Shown one piece after another: positions 13,851 through 25,312 of a stretch of DNA of 64,000 bases. Below the pieces are notes generated by a model, which was not told the origin of the DNA, did not search any database, and saw only the letters and a list, made by a program, of their open reading frames with translations. This DNA comes from Cristatella mucedo (lineage: Eukaryota; Bryozoa; Phylactolaemata; Cristatellidae). The translations under genes and the position numbers were made by a program. The DNA is taken from the NCBI GenBank assembly GCA_009760855.2, contig WPIO01000101.1, positions 367,501-431,500 on the forward strand, given 5' to 3'. Numbering within the stretch: position 1 is the first letter of the stretch; each line of letters begins with the position of its first letter.

Positions 13851-14044
13851 TGCTGCAAACTAAATACCACTTTTCATAGTGGCTTCAGGGCTAGGAATGA
13901 GACCACGATAAGCGAGAGTGCCTTAAAAATAAAAACAACAATATAAATACTAATTAAAAACTGGTGTAGCTCTACCAGAGAACAAAACCTATTTCTACAT
14001 ACTTTGCAAGCGCGGGATAGGAAGGGTGTCGAATTATTTTCCTT

Positions 14045-14142
14045 TGCAGCAAATTGAAAGCGCCTAGAGAGAGATTGGGCTCTCAGAGGGCGCTTTATCA
14101 AGTGCATTATTATTATTTTTATTGTTATTATTGTTATCAGCG
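14045..14142 (+). mobile_element. LINE family B 3'-tail fragment
   Basis: Reads CAGCAAATTGAAAGCGCC, then GAGGGCGCTTTATCAAGTGC, then (ATT)n in the plus direction. It is tail only. Confidence 0.8.
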
Positions 14143-14701
14143 ATAACACGCATTGTCTAAATATGATTAAGCACGAATAGGAAAAAATGTACTCGAGAAA
14201 GCAAATGAATAGAGGAACGAGTGAGTTCTAAGCAATCTTTAAAATATTAATAAGAACTCGAGTCATGGTCTCCAAACAAGAGCTCGAGTTTGATTAGAGG
14301 TGCGGCTAAGCTCTCTAACCTCTGCTCCCTAACCTCTGCTCCGTCTACCAGCGGAGATTCATTTGGAATTTAACGAACGTTTACGTACTAATTTTTCAAG
14401 CACGTTATTTTAACTCTGTAAGCCCTTTTAATCCTATTTTGACCTCAGAAAAATTCCCCGCCATCGAATGTGTGCGTGTGTGGAGCAGTGGCACACGCAC
14501 ACGCACCAAGCTTTTTATGCCTACTGTAATTCCAGCGAACTTACTCTAATATCAAAGCGAGAACACTCGTGCACATTAGAAAATTTGAATCATGGACGTA
14601 CGCGTAAAGAAAGGGCCCAACCACAAGCGCCAATTAAGTTAAGGAGCGCAATTATAAACACTAAAGGTTACTTTTCAGACTGCTGGCAACTCACTTCGGC
14701 A
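14143..14701. other. Unassigned sequence
   Basis: AT-rich intergenic DNA with short direct repeats such as CTAACCTCTGCTCC at about 14317-14341. No gene seen. Confidence 0.4.
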
Positions 14702-16135
14702 CATAATAATAATAATAATAATGCACATGATAAAGCGCCCTCAGAGAACTCAATCTCTCTCTGGGTGCTTTACATTTGCTGCAAAGGGAAATGCAATTGA
14801 ATGGTGAGTAATAGCATGCTTGATAAACAAACAAAATGAATAACATGGTTAAGGGTAACATGCTCAGGGTCAGCATGCAAATGTGGTTAGTGGCAGCATG
14901 CAAAGTGTCAGCACGCATTAGCACATGAAGGGTGAATCACAGGGACCTACTAAATGCTGTCCTAAATAGATGTGTTTTCAAGTTCTTTTTAAATGTGGTC
15001 AGGTCAGGGGATGTTCTGACACAGGTCGGGAAGGAGTTCAAGGCTTTGGGAGCATATGAACTAAATGGATTTGAGGTTTGTACGAGGTATTTGTAGACTG
15101 TTTGATTCCGAAAAGCGGGTGGTACGATGCTTAGCCTGGTGGGGAGTAGACCTGAGAGACAGGCTGGAGCCAAAGAACAAAGTGACCTGAAAATGAGCGA
15201 CACAACCTTGAAGTCGATCCGTTGCTTGACTGGAAGCCAGTGCAGGTCGGCGAGAAGTGGTGTGATGTGGCAACTGCGACGCTCACGACAGACAAGCCTA
15301 GCTGCGAAGTTTTACACTAGCTGCAGTCGTCTGATCGCACATGCTGGTAGGCGAATAAGCAGTGAGTTGCAGAAGTCGAGACCGGATGTTATGAATGCAT
15401 GGACCAACATGAGCGTGGTATCCTTATCTAAACAAGCCCGAATTTTAGAAATGTTAAGTAACTGAAAGTAGGCAGATTTGACTGTGGAGCTGATATGGCC
15501 GTCTAACGAGAGGTCGCTTTGGAATATGACACCTAGATTTCGAGATGATTTAACCGGAAATATGCTGGCAGAGCCAATTTTGAGCGTCAGCCTTTCCAAT
15601 TTATGGATCACACTATGTTGCCCGTAACTAGTAAGTTAGTTTTATCATCGTTTAGTTTTAGAAAATTTGCTGCCATCCATGTGCGGATGTTATCAATACA
15701 TGCAGCAAGAGAGTTAAGAGAATTCGAGGTTGTCGAAGGCTGGGAGGGATCAAAGCAAAGGTACAACTGAGTGTCATCCGCATAGAAGTGAGAGCCTAGA
15801 TTGTGCTTGGCCATCACATCAGCAAGAGGGAGAGTATAAACCGTGAAAAGAACCGGACCTAGCACGGAGCCCTGAGGTACCCCACATTTCAGAGGTACCT
15901 CAGATGATCTTTGTCCATTCACGTCAATACTCTGGAGTCTCCCACTGAGATAGGACCTGAACCACTGTAGAGGAGTGCCAGTGATGCCCAGGCGAGATGA
16001 AAGGCGCTCTTGAAGAACTTCGTGATCGATGGTATAAAAAGCAGCCGAAAGATCCAGAAAAACAAGCAGAGACACTCTACCAATGTCTGCATTCCTAAGT
16101 AGGTCGTTGTATACCCTAAGCAAACACATAAACTT
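14702..16135 (-). mobile_element. LINE family B with intact YADD motif (partial RT)
   Basis: Minus-strand order: LLVFLDLSAAFYTIDHEVL and GVPQGSVLGPVLF, then the catalytic block FYADDTQLYLCFD and WMAANFLKLNDDKTNLLVTG within 15608-16129. The thumb and C-terminal parts (DLSLDGHISSTVKSAYFQL) lie at 15312-15611, and the tail part at 14937-15203. Catalytic residues look intact, but frame breaks at about 15610 and 15300 and truncation near 16135 make it non-autonomous. The (TAA)n tail is at 14702-14721. Confidence 0.9.
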
Positions 16136-16833
16136 TGCACCCGTATTCGTGGCGAACTAATTAATTCGAGCCGAAGGCTACTCAAAAGCAGTCCGCGTAC
16201 ATAAGCGACTGCCTGATGATGGACAAAATTTAAAGATCACAAACGAGTGAGAGCGAGTTAGGAGCTAATGACGTTGTACACTCCATTGGAGACGCCTATA
16301 TAAGAAGAGACTGAGATTAAAGCGAGCAAGTAGCACCGTGCGCATACCCTCAGCAACCACGAAAGTAATAAACGACTATAGGCGATGACGGACGAATGAG
16401 TCGCTCGGACGCGCTCCGCCGATATTAGCATAAAGCCCAGAAATAGATTCGCTACTGCGCAGCCTGCATTTTGACCGAGAGCCTCCAGAGGCTCGCTCGA
16501 GGCATCGGCCAAGCAGAATCAGTAGAATAATCCAGCTCCCGTCGAAGCATCGCACGCTCCGCCGGCACGCTGTCCCGATCCATAATTCTACAGTGGTACC
16601 CTTTGAAGATTACCCGCCCAACGATCGTCCTCCGGACCATCTACTGTTAATACTATTAGCCTTTCAAACTCTCTTCGACTACTCGGATAAAGCGCTTACG
16701 GGACCTCTGAATGTGCCTGTTGATGCGACACTGGCTTTTATCAGGATTGCTATTTGAGTTTGCACTACGTGTTGTGTATGTGTGTGTGTATGCAGTCAGC
16801 GTCGCGATACGACTAGTGACAGATGTATGTGTT

Positions 16834-16836
<3 letters not shown>
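16136..16836. other. Unassigned sequence
   Basis: Mixed-composition DNA without recognisable coding or repeat structure. Confidence 0.4.
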
Positions 16837-16896
<60 letters not shown>

Positions 16897-16965
16897 AAGT
16901 GTGCAAGTGTGCAAGTGTGCAAGTGTGCAAGTGTGCAAGTGTGCAAGTGTGCAGGTGTGCAGGTG

Positions 16966-17022
<57 letters not shown>
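16837..17022. repeat. (GT)n - (GCAAGTGT)n - (GT)n compound array
   Basis: A GT dinucleotide run (about 16837-16895) is interrupted by about nine tandem copies of the octamer GTGCAAGT, with GTGCAGGT variants (about 16896-16970), and then resumes as (GT)n to 17022. Confidence 0.95.
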
Positions 17023-17024
<2 letters not shown>

Positions 17025-17386
17025 CTGTAATCATTGTCAGCACTCTCAACCCTCAGCCATCCAGGCAGAAAATTATTTATTTATAAGACGGTAGACTATT
17101 TTTTGGCAAGGCTGAGCGATCTCAGTTCCCGGATATAAACTGCATGGTGGTTGATTGGTTTTCGGCCTATGTCACTTAAAAAATAACCAACATTTACGGC
17201 TCCGTAAAGCCACCTCGACTAGTGCGAGTGTTGAGTCACAACCTGTAACTTTCTTTAAGAAATTTTGCGTTTCTGAAGCTGAAGTAAGTACCGCGATTAA
17301 GCCCGGCAAATAGAGCTTGTCACTTGAATACTCTATAGATTCTTACATTTGTCCTAACTAGCGGACGAACACAGTCTTGTAATTCG
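17023..17386. other. Unassigned sequence, possibly a decayed LINE A piece
   Basis: Words such as AATTATTTATTTATAAGACG and CACAACCTGTAACTTTCTT recall the connector of family A (ATTTATAAGACAGTAAACCA at 3090; CTCAACCTGTGACCTTTCTT at 3240), so about 17070-17280 may be an old A fragment. The match is patchy. Confidence 0.4.
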
Positions 17387-17920
17387 ACTTCAAGGTTTTG
17401 TTACTCACTTTTAGGTCCCTTCCTTCTTTGGCTCCAGCCTATCTCTCAGATCTACTCCCCAACCAGGCTAAGCATTGTACCACCCACTTTCGGAATCTAA
17501 CTGTTTACCTATACCTCGTACAAACCTCAAATACTTTGGAGACCGGGCATTTAGTTCGTATGCTCCAAAAGCCTGGAACTCACTCCCGACTTGCGTCACG
17601 ACATCCCTTCTGACTTGACCTCATTTAAAAAGAATTTAAAAACGCATCTATTTATGACAGCATTTAGGTGGGTCCATATGATTCGTCCTTTATGTGCGTA
17701 TGCCTGCTGACACTGCTGTGCATGCTGCCACTAACCACACTTGCATGCTGACCCTGTTTTTGTCACCCCTAACCATTTCATTCTCGTTGTTTATCGAGCA
17801 TGCTAGCACTCTCAACATTCAATCGTGCTTCCTTTGCAGCAAATGTAAAGCGCCTAGAAAGAGATTGAGTTTTCTGAGGGTGCTTTATCAAGTGTATTAT
17901 TATTACTATCATTACAGCGC
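17387..17920 (+). mobile_element. LINE family B 3' fragment
   Basis: Plus-strand remnants of the RT C-terminus (TFRSLPSLAPAYLSDLLP, then the KPGTHSRLASRHP region) are followed by the standard B 3' UTR and (ATT)n at the end. Frames are broken. Confidence 0.85.
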
Positions 17921-18234
17921 CGAACCTTAATATTTCAATGAGTAGTAGCTGTTCTTAAGTACTACAAATTGGCCATCGTTCAACCAATACTTATAAAGCT
18001 TGTATTTCACAGTTAAGGACCATGCACAATGTTGCTCGGTCTCGGGTCTTCTTTTGTTGTCCAAGATTACAGATAAGAGTGTTACGACGGAGCTTGTGAA
18101 ACACAATAAAAAATGTTGAGAATAATTAATTATCAGAAATATTTCAGTAAGAATTCAAACGACACAACTCAACTACACCTGCAATCTAACGCGTGACCAA
18201 AGACATTCGACGCAACAACGACAATTTAGTGTAA
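17921..18234. other. Unassigned AT-rich sequence
   Basis: No gene or repeat recognised. Confidence 0.35.
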
Positions 18235-18661
18235 CGTATCTCCACCCGCAACTCCATAAAGCCACAAATGTGTAGTGTATATTACGCAGGAACGTTTCCT
18301 GTCGCGAACTCAGAGACTAAGCGGCTTTTGGTATGCATTCGGTAGCTAACAAACTTGATCTCACACAACAAGGCAAAAGTGCGAAGTCTTGTTTAGTCAG
18401 GAGAGCAGACGAGGTAATGAGTAGCTTGAAAGTAACAGCTCAAGGCGGCTGGAAAAGATGTGACACAATCGGTAGTGGGAGAGAAGATTTCGCTGCGTTC
18501 AAATTTCGGAAGTGAGTTCCACAGTCTAGGACCTTCAGAGCAAAAGCGCCTGTCGCCGAGAGTCGTATGAAAGGAGCAGCTAATGCAATGTCCATAGAAG
18601 AGACATTGTAGCCTGAAGCTTATGTCCATAATCCACAATCCATAACCCATAACCCCATAAC

Positions 18662-18699
<38 letters not shown>

Positions 18700-18815
18700 C
18701 AATCCATAATCCATAACTCATAATCCATAACTCATAATCCATAACTCATAATCCATAATCCATGTCCATAGAAGAGAGCCTGAAGCTGATGCACTGGTGC
18801 AGCAGTTTCCAGCCG
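18235..18815 (-). mobile_element. LINE family A 3' fragment split by an internal minisatellite
   Basis: The inverted A 3' UTR and C-terminus run from 18235 to 18615 (LGDRRFCSEGPRLWNSLPKF on the minus strand) and resume at about 18763 (TGATGCACTGGTGCAGCAG). They are separated by the octamer array at 18618-18765. The word CCATAGAAGAGA is present on both sides of the array. Confidence 0.75.
18618..18765. repeat. (ATCCATAA)n minisatellite
   Basis: About eighteen tandem octamers, ATCCATAA with ACCCATAA and CTCATAAT variants, embedded in LINE A sequence. Confidence 0.9.
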
Positions 18816-19512
18816 TCGTGACTTCTGCAACTCACCGATTGCTAGTGAATTCCGGCCAGTGCAATCAGGCGCTTGCAGCCGGTGCACAACTCTCTAGCTA
18901 GGCTCGTCTGTCGTGAGCGTCGCAGTTGATGCAGCTCACCACTTCTTGCCCACCGGCACTGGCTCCCACAAAAGCAACGCATTGACTTCAGGGTCTTGTT
19001 ACTCACCTTTCGGTCACTTCATTCTTTGGCTCCAGCCTACCTATCAGATCTACTCCCCCCCCCACCAGGCCAAGCGTCGTATCACCCGCTTTTCGGAATC
19101 TAACTATTGACATATACCTCGTAAAGACCTCCAATACTTTGGAGACCGTTCTTTTAGTTCTTATGCTCCCAAAGCCTAGAACTCACTCCCGACTTGCAGT
19201 ACAAGATCTCGTGACTTGACCCTATTTCAAAACAAACTAAAACGCATCTATTTATCACAGCATTCAGTGGGTGCCTGTGATTCGACCTTTATGTGCTTAT
19301 GCGTGCTGACACTGTGCATGCTGCCACTAACTATACTTGCATGTTGACATTATGCATGTCACTCCTAACCATGCTATTCTTGTTATTTATTGAGAATGCT
19401 ACCACTAACCATTCGATAGTGCTTCCTTTGCAGCAAATGAAAGGCGCCTAGAAAGAGATTGAGTTCTCTGAGGGCGCTTTATCACATGCATTATTATTAC
19501 TAATGTTATTAT
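18816..19512 (+). mobile_element. LINE family B 3' fragment
   Basis: Starts in the C-terminal coding region (CACCGATTGCTAGTGAATT; then GCAGCTCACCACTTCTTGCC) and runs through the B 3' UTR to ATTATTATTACTAATGTTA. A C-rich insertion occurs at about 19055. Many stops. Confidence 0.85.
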
Positions 19513-19599
19513 TAGCTAGTTGTAAAGGATCAAAGCCCTTCAAGCCTTGTGGGTCAGCGTAGAATTTTACTCTGTATCTGTTGATCAGCCAAGAGCCAT

Positions 19600-20757
19600 C
19601 AAAGTTCTTTCATTAAAGGCCGATGCGATTGCAAGGCACAGCCTAAGCTTTCACTTCTGTGCAGATGACACCGAGCCATACCTTTCTTTTGATCCCTCCC
19701 AGCCCTTCAGTACGTCAAATTCTCCCAACTCCCTTGCTGCATGCATGCATTGATGACGTCCGCACATGGATGGCAGCAAACTTTCTTAAATTGAGTGATG
19801 ATAACACCAACTTACTAGTTATGAGAAAATCAAGTGTGACTCCAAAGATAGGAAAACCTAAAGCTCAAAATTGGCTCTGCCAGCATATCTCATGTAATGT
19901 AATGTATCTCCGTCATGTTGAATCTGCACGAAATATAGGTATCCTGTTCCAAAGTGACTTTTCATTAAACCTCAGCTCCACAGTCAAGTCTGCCTACTTT
20001 GAGCTACAAAACTTTGCTAAAATGTGGCTTGCTTAGACAGAAATACTACATCTAAATTGGTCTATGCATGTGCCACATCTCGTCACGACATCCGTAACTC
20101 ACTGCTTGCTGGTTTACCGGCATGTGCAATCAGGCACTTATATTTGGTGCAGAACTCTGCAGCTAGGCTTGTTTGTCGTGAGCTTCGTAGTTGCCACATC
20201 ACGCTACTTCTCGCCGACCTGCACCGGCTCTCTGGAAGAACATCGACTTCAAGGTTCTGTCACTCACTTTTAGGTCCATTCATTCTTTGGCTCCAGCCTA
20301 CCTATCAGATCTACTCCCTCACCAGGCTAAGCATCGTACCACCCGCTTTCCTGAATAAAATCGCTTACCTATACCTCATTCAAACCTCAGCGCTTGGAGA
20401 GAGTGCCCTTAGTTCGTATGCTCCCAAATCGTGGAACTCACGTCCAACTGGCGTCGACATCCCCTGACTTAAAATACATCTAATAAGAAGCTAAAACCGC
20501 ATATATTTATCACAGCATTGAATGGGTCCATGTGAATTGAAGTTTCCATGTTTATGCGTACTGACACTGTGCAGGCTGCCACTAACCATATTTGCATGGT
20601 GACCCTATGCGTGTCACGTCTAATCATGTAATGCTTGTGGTCATTGAGCATTCTGCCACTAACCATTCAATCATGCTTTCTTTCCAGCATATGCGAAGTA
20701 CCTAGAACACGATTAAGTTCTCTGATCGTGCTATGCACATTTATTTTTATTATTACT
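19600..20757 (+). mobile_element. LINE family B, RT core to 3' end
   Basis: Contains the RT catalytic neighbourhood in degraded form (FHFCADDTEPYLSFDPSQ at about 19650-19690: YADD has become CADD), WMAANFLKLSDDNTNLLVM at about 19768, and the C-terminal part (20024-20467). The 3' UTR has a poor (ATT)n tail. It lies head-to-tail directly after the B copy at 18816. Confidence 0.85.
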
Positions 20758-20929
20758 AAAGGAGGCGCATGGTTAAACCTCTGGGATTAGTTAACTATCC
20801 TTACCGCCATATTCGTTAGCAGCTTCAGTCTTCTAGTGATTTTTCGGTACCCCAACCAAAACGGAATCACAATAATCTAGCCGCGACAGAATATCGAGCT
20901 ACTTAAATTTATTGCAACCAATCATTGTA

Positions 20930-22805
20930 TACAAGAGCCCTCAATCTCTTTCTAGGCACTTTCAATTTGCTGCAAAGGAAGCACGATCGAATGTTTAGTG
21001 GTAGAATGGTCATAACAACAAAAATAACATGGTTAGGTGTGATATGCGCAGGGTCAGCATGCAAAAATGGCTGGTGGCAGCATGCACTGTGGCAAAGGTA
21101 CACACACATAAAGGTCAAATCACTGGCACCCACATAATGCTGTGACCAATAGGTGCATTTTTAGTTTCTTTTCAAATGTGGTCATGACGCAAGTCGGAGG
21201 TGAGTTCCGGGCATTGAAAGCATACGAACTAAAAGCATGATCTCCAATGGATTTAAGGTTTGTACGAGGTGTAGGTAAACGATTAGATTCCGAAAAGTGG
21301 GTGGTACGATGCTTAACCTGGTGGGGGAGTAAATCTGACAGGTAGGCTAGAGCCAAATAATGAAGGGACATAAAAGTGAGTAATCAGACCTTTAAGTTCT
21401 GAGTTTCTTGACTGGGAGCCGGTGCAGGTCGGCGAGAAGTGGTGTGATGTGGCAACTCGACGCTCACGACAGACAAGCCTAGCTGCAGAGTTTTGCACCA
21501 GTTGTAAGCGCCTAATTTCACAGGCAGGTAAACCAACAGGCAGTAAGTTTCAGAAGTCAAGACGGGATGTCACAAATGCATGAACCAACTTAGATGTGGT
21601 ATCCCTGACTAAACAGGAGTACTGGTAATGCTATGTAGCTGAAAGTAGGCAGACTTGACTGCGGAGCCGATGTAGTCGTCTAATGAAAGGTCACTTTGGA
21701 AAAGGAAACCTAGATATCGCACAAATTCAACGAGAGATATGCTGACAGAGCCGATTGTGACCGCTAAGCTTTCCAATGTCTGAATCACACTTGCTTTTCG
21801 CTTGACTAGTAAGCTGGTTTTTATCATTTAATTTAAGAAAGTTGGCTGCTATCCATGTGCGGATGTTCTCAATACACGCAGCAAGGAAGTTGAGAGAATT
21901 TGACGGGCTTAAGGGCGGCAAGGGATCAAAGCAAAGATACAGATTCAAATATGAGTGTCATCTTCATAGACAAGCCTAGATTGTACCTGGTAATCACATG
22001 GGCAAGAGGGAGAGAATAAACCGTGAAAAGAACCGGACCAAACACAGAGTCTTGAGGTACCCCATATTTCAGAGGTTTCTCGGATTATCTTTGCCCATTC
22101 ATTTCAATACTCTGGAGTATCCCACTGAGATAGGACCTTAACCATTGCAGAGTAGTGCCAGTGATGCCCAGGCGAGATGAGATGTGCTCAAGAAGAACTT
22201 GGGGATCAATAGTATCAAAAGCTGCCGAAAGATCGAGCAAAACAAGAAGAGACACTCTACCCATGTCTGCATTCCTAAGTAGGTCGTTTTACACCCGAAG
22301 CAATGCTGACTCTGTGGGGTAATTAGCTCTAAAGCTAGACTAGAACTCACTAGCAAGGTTTGAAGTTTTGACAGATAGGTTCAGCTGGTCTGCCACGACT
22401 CGTTCCAGTGTCTGCTAGAAATGGTAGAAGGAAGACTGGGCTGGAGTTGTTCAAGTTCTCTTGGTATAGCGTTGCTTTTTTGAATAGTGGCCTCATTATA
22501 GCCTTTTTGAAAGGTGGTGGAATATGACCTGAGGCTAATGACGTATTTATTATGTTGGTTATGCATAACAGCAGCAGATCAATGTCATGTATAAGCAGGA
22601 CGGTGAAAATAGGGTCTGGAGGATTAATTGTCATATTTGATTGGGATATGAACTTCAGGACAAGGTCACTAGTGGCCTCCTTTAATGTAGACATTGAGAT
22701 GCTGCATGGAATTGAGAGACATGATTCCAGGGGGGGGGTGCTGCCATCCTAAGGATTGACTCCTGATCTTGTCTATATTGTTGACAAATAAGCTAGGGAA
22801 GCGAT
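20930..22805 (-). mobile_element. LINE family B, long degraded copy
   Basis: Minus-strand remnants cover the connector (TLKEATSDLVLKFISQS at about 22650), RT fingers (MRPLFKKATLYQENL), RT palm (LLVLFCSIFRQLLI-type frames near 22200), thumb (21609-21827) and 3' UTR (20930-21150). Homology extends to about 22805, matching the FVQKIDEIRG region of the copy at 32040. Every block is in a different frame. The tail lacks a clear (TAA)n. Confidence 0.85.
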
Positions 22806-23164
22806 TAGCTATCTTCCCACAGCCTGTCAGCCTTGCAAGTAAGTTTCTCTAAATTGTAACGTATTAAATGCTACTTGCGCTTAGCTACGGCATATGTGAT
22901 TCTTTGTTGATTAATAGTTAAATTTATCAAACGTGAACTATGTGATGAGCTGGATTTCTATAAATTGATAGATGCTTTCGCGAGCAGCAAAGTGTGCCGT
23001 GTTCCTCTTTGATTTACAAAAAATTAATAAGGCGAAACATTTAAACAAACTGTTTTACACTTTCAAGTAAACATAAACTACGAACGCAAAATAAATAATT
23101 AACTATGCATGCGGGGCAAAAAACGAAAAGTGGCAGGGGGCCTTCAAAATTTACGAGAAGACTC
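22806..23164. other. Unassigned AT-rich sequence
   Basis: No recognisable gene. A run of nine G occurs nearby at 22730-22738, inside the preceding LINE. Confidence 0.35.
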
Positions 23165-23575
23165 TGTCGTCTGCTCGCGCTCAATGGATGAGAAATTAGC
23201 TGTTCAATTCCTTCCCTTAAAGATTGCTCTGTAGACAGAAGCACTTGCTCTCCAGGTGCTAAGCTGCGGAGCTCACTTCCATAATTCTTATACAGCTCTT
23301 TGCCTTCCGAATGTGGCCCATCCTGCTCAGACGTGCTTAGCTGCTTCTTCAACACTATCCGCTTTCTCAAATGCCTCCTCAGCCTCGATTTCCTGACTCA
23401 GCCATGCTTCTCACTTGCTCTTCGATGAGTCTATTGCGATGGAGTCTATTGGCTACCGTGCCCGCTGCTTAGGAAGCTGCTTAGGCTGTGAGTGCACTAA
23501 AAAAAGTTCTCCAGCGTCACACACACTGAGTTCTTAGGGGTTTTGACCGATTTAGTTACAGAGACACACACATAG
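23165..23575 (+). mobile_element. LINE family A 3' fragment
   Basis: AAATTAGCTGTTCAATTCCT, then GGAGCTCACTTCCATAATTC and the A 3' UTR words TTGGCTACCG and GGCTGTGAGTGCACTA. It is strongly diverged and non-coding. Confidence 0.7.
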
Positions 23576-23603
23576 TAGGACTACAGCCTCGTAACACGAG
23601 CCA

Positions 23604-23695
23604 TAATAATAGTAATAATAATACATTTATATAAAGTAACCTCAGATAACTTAATCTCTTTCTAGGAACTTCAAAAATGCTCTAAAGGAAGCATG
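23604..23695 (-). mobile_element. LINE family B tail fragment
   Basis: (ATAATAGTAATAATAAT), then CCTCAGATAACTTAATCTC and TTTCTAGGAACTTCA. Diverged tail. Confidence 0.65.
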
Positions 23696-24067
23696 ATCAG
23701 TAACGCACAACTCGCTAACCGTCACCTAAGAAAGCCTTTTATACGATCTAAGCCACTGTTTAGGACACGTTCATGGGTTCTATTCATTTCCGTGCGTGAA
23801 TGGGTGCTAACCTCCATCACTGTCCTTATATGGCTGATTTAGAGAGCCGATCTTTCACTGCCTCCCCTAAAATATGCTGACGCATTTTCAAATCAGTTGC
23901 TGAAGCTTTCAGATCTACAGCTTCATCTTGGACAGCCGCCGCCGCCGCCGCAGCTGCAGAAAGCCGCACTACATTGCATCTTTTGAGCCTTTGTCTTCAC
24001 TGGCATTCAGGTCACTCGGCTGCAAACAGATGACGACTTTTAGAATCAGCCCAATCTCATAAGATAT
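23696..24067. other. Unassigned sequence with short (CCG)n
   Basis: A (GCC)6 run occurs at 23938-23956. Otherwise featureless. Confidence 0.4.
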
Positions 24068-24166
24068 CTTCCCTTTGAAGCAAATGTAAAGCGCCTAGAA
24101 AGAAATTAAGTTCTCTGAGGGCGCTTTGTTAAGTGCATTGTTATTATTATTATTATTATTATTATA
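24068..24166 (+). mobile_element. LINE family B tail fragment with (ATT)n
   Basis: CAAATGTAAAGCGCCTAGAA, then GAGGGCGCTTTGTTAAGTGC, then (ATT)9. Confidence 0.85.
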
Positions 24167-24425
24167 ACCGATCTAAAGCTTGAAGATTTCTATTATTGCA
24201 CACATGGAAGAACGAACCTCCAAGTTAACCTCTAACCTCTCATTATTACGCAAGCAGTTGTAACCCATCACGTGCCTGCGTCTCGTTAATCCAGCATTAC
24301 CTACTTTGGGTTCAGTTTAAAAGGTCTATGGGGTATGCATGACAGGGATTTTCCAGCACATCTAGGTGAGCATGCAGCCACTAGCAGACTTTCAAAACGC
24401 ATTACTGTACAAAATATATACATAT

Positions 24426-24427
24426 AT

Positions 24428-24483
<56 letters not shown>
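24426..24483. repeat. (AT)n microsatellite
   Basis: About 56 bp of AT dinucleotide. A second run lies at 24657-24689. Confidence 0.95.
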
Positions 24484-24485
<2 letters not shown>

Positions 24486-24652
24486 TGAAAATAGACTCAC
24501 TACGAGAAGCAAACGAAAAAGGTTCCACAGTGGTACTTTGCATTCTCTAAATGGATATAGTGACTAAATATGTGCTTTCGTTTTGCTCCAACGAATTAAA
24601 TGCACCATGCCATCTGTATATAAACAAATAAAAAATATATAAATATAAATAA

Positions 24653-24656
<4 letters not shown>

Positions 24657-24689
<33 letters not shown>
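24657..24689. repeat. (AT)n microsatellite
   Basis: About 33 bp of AT dinucleotide following an ATAAAT-rich stretch. Confidence 0.9.
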
Positions 24690-24694
<5 letters not shown>

Positions 24695-25198
24695 TATACT
24701 TATGTATGCATATGTACGTACACACCACTTTACCCAAAAAGTGGTTACAGAGAAGCGTTAGTCATTTTTACGATCAGCGGATTGTGCACAAAAAGCCACT
24801 ATCGTGTACAGCAGCGTTTGCATTGCCACTGGCACGATTGTTTTGAGTGGTTTTTATTGAGAGGATAGCAGACAGAGAAAGCCGGAGCATTTTTAAAAGC
24901 GCTATTCAACTATCTCGTGTTCGTCACCCATGGCCGGCCGCTTGCCTCTCCTGGGGTCACGTTGCCCAACATTAGGTAGGCGCTGCGTTCGGGACCGATC
25001 CTCTGCTCACCTCGATCTTCTATCCGGAAGCACAAGAGCAATTAAACCCGGAAAACCAAGAAAATATTTACGCCAAGGCTGTGTGGACATTTTTGGGTGA
25101 AAAAAGAACTGACTCTGACGACGGCAGCTTCTACTTTGCAGGTCCCGTGCTAAATATCGCCTTTTCCCTAGATCGATTTGCAGTGCGGTCTCGCTCAC

Positions 25199-25312
25199 AC
25201 CCCAGCTCAGACCGAGGCTCCGCCCACACCTCAGCTCAGACCGAGGCTCCGCCCACAATCCCGTAGCTCAGATCGAGGCTTCGCCTACAATCCCATAAGT
25301 CAGACCGAGGCT
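25199..25312. repeat. About 30-bp tandem repeat (AGCTCAGACCGAGGCTCCGC unit)
   Basis: Four imperfect units beginning AGCTCAGACCGAGGCTCCGC, each followed by CCACA/CTACA plus a short variable linker. The last unit starts AAGTCAGACCGAGGCTCC. Confidence 0.85.

Noticed and set aside
16711-17094. Cys/Val and His/Thr repeat proteins
   Set aside because: Translations of the GT/octamer microsatellite.
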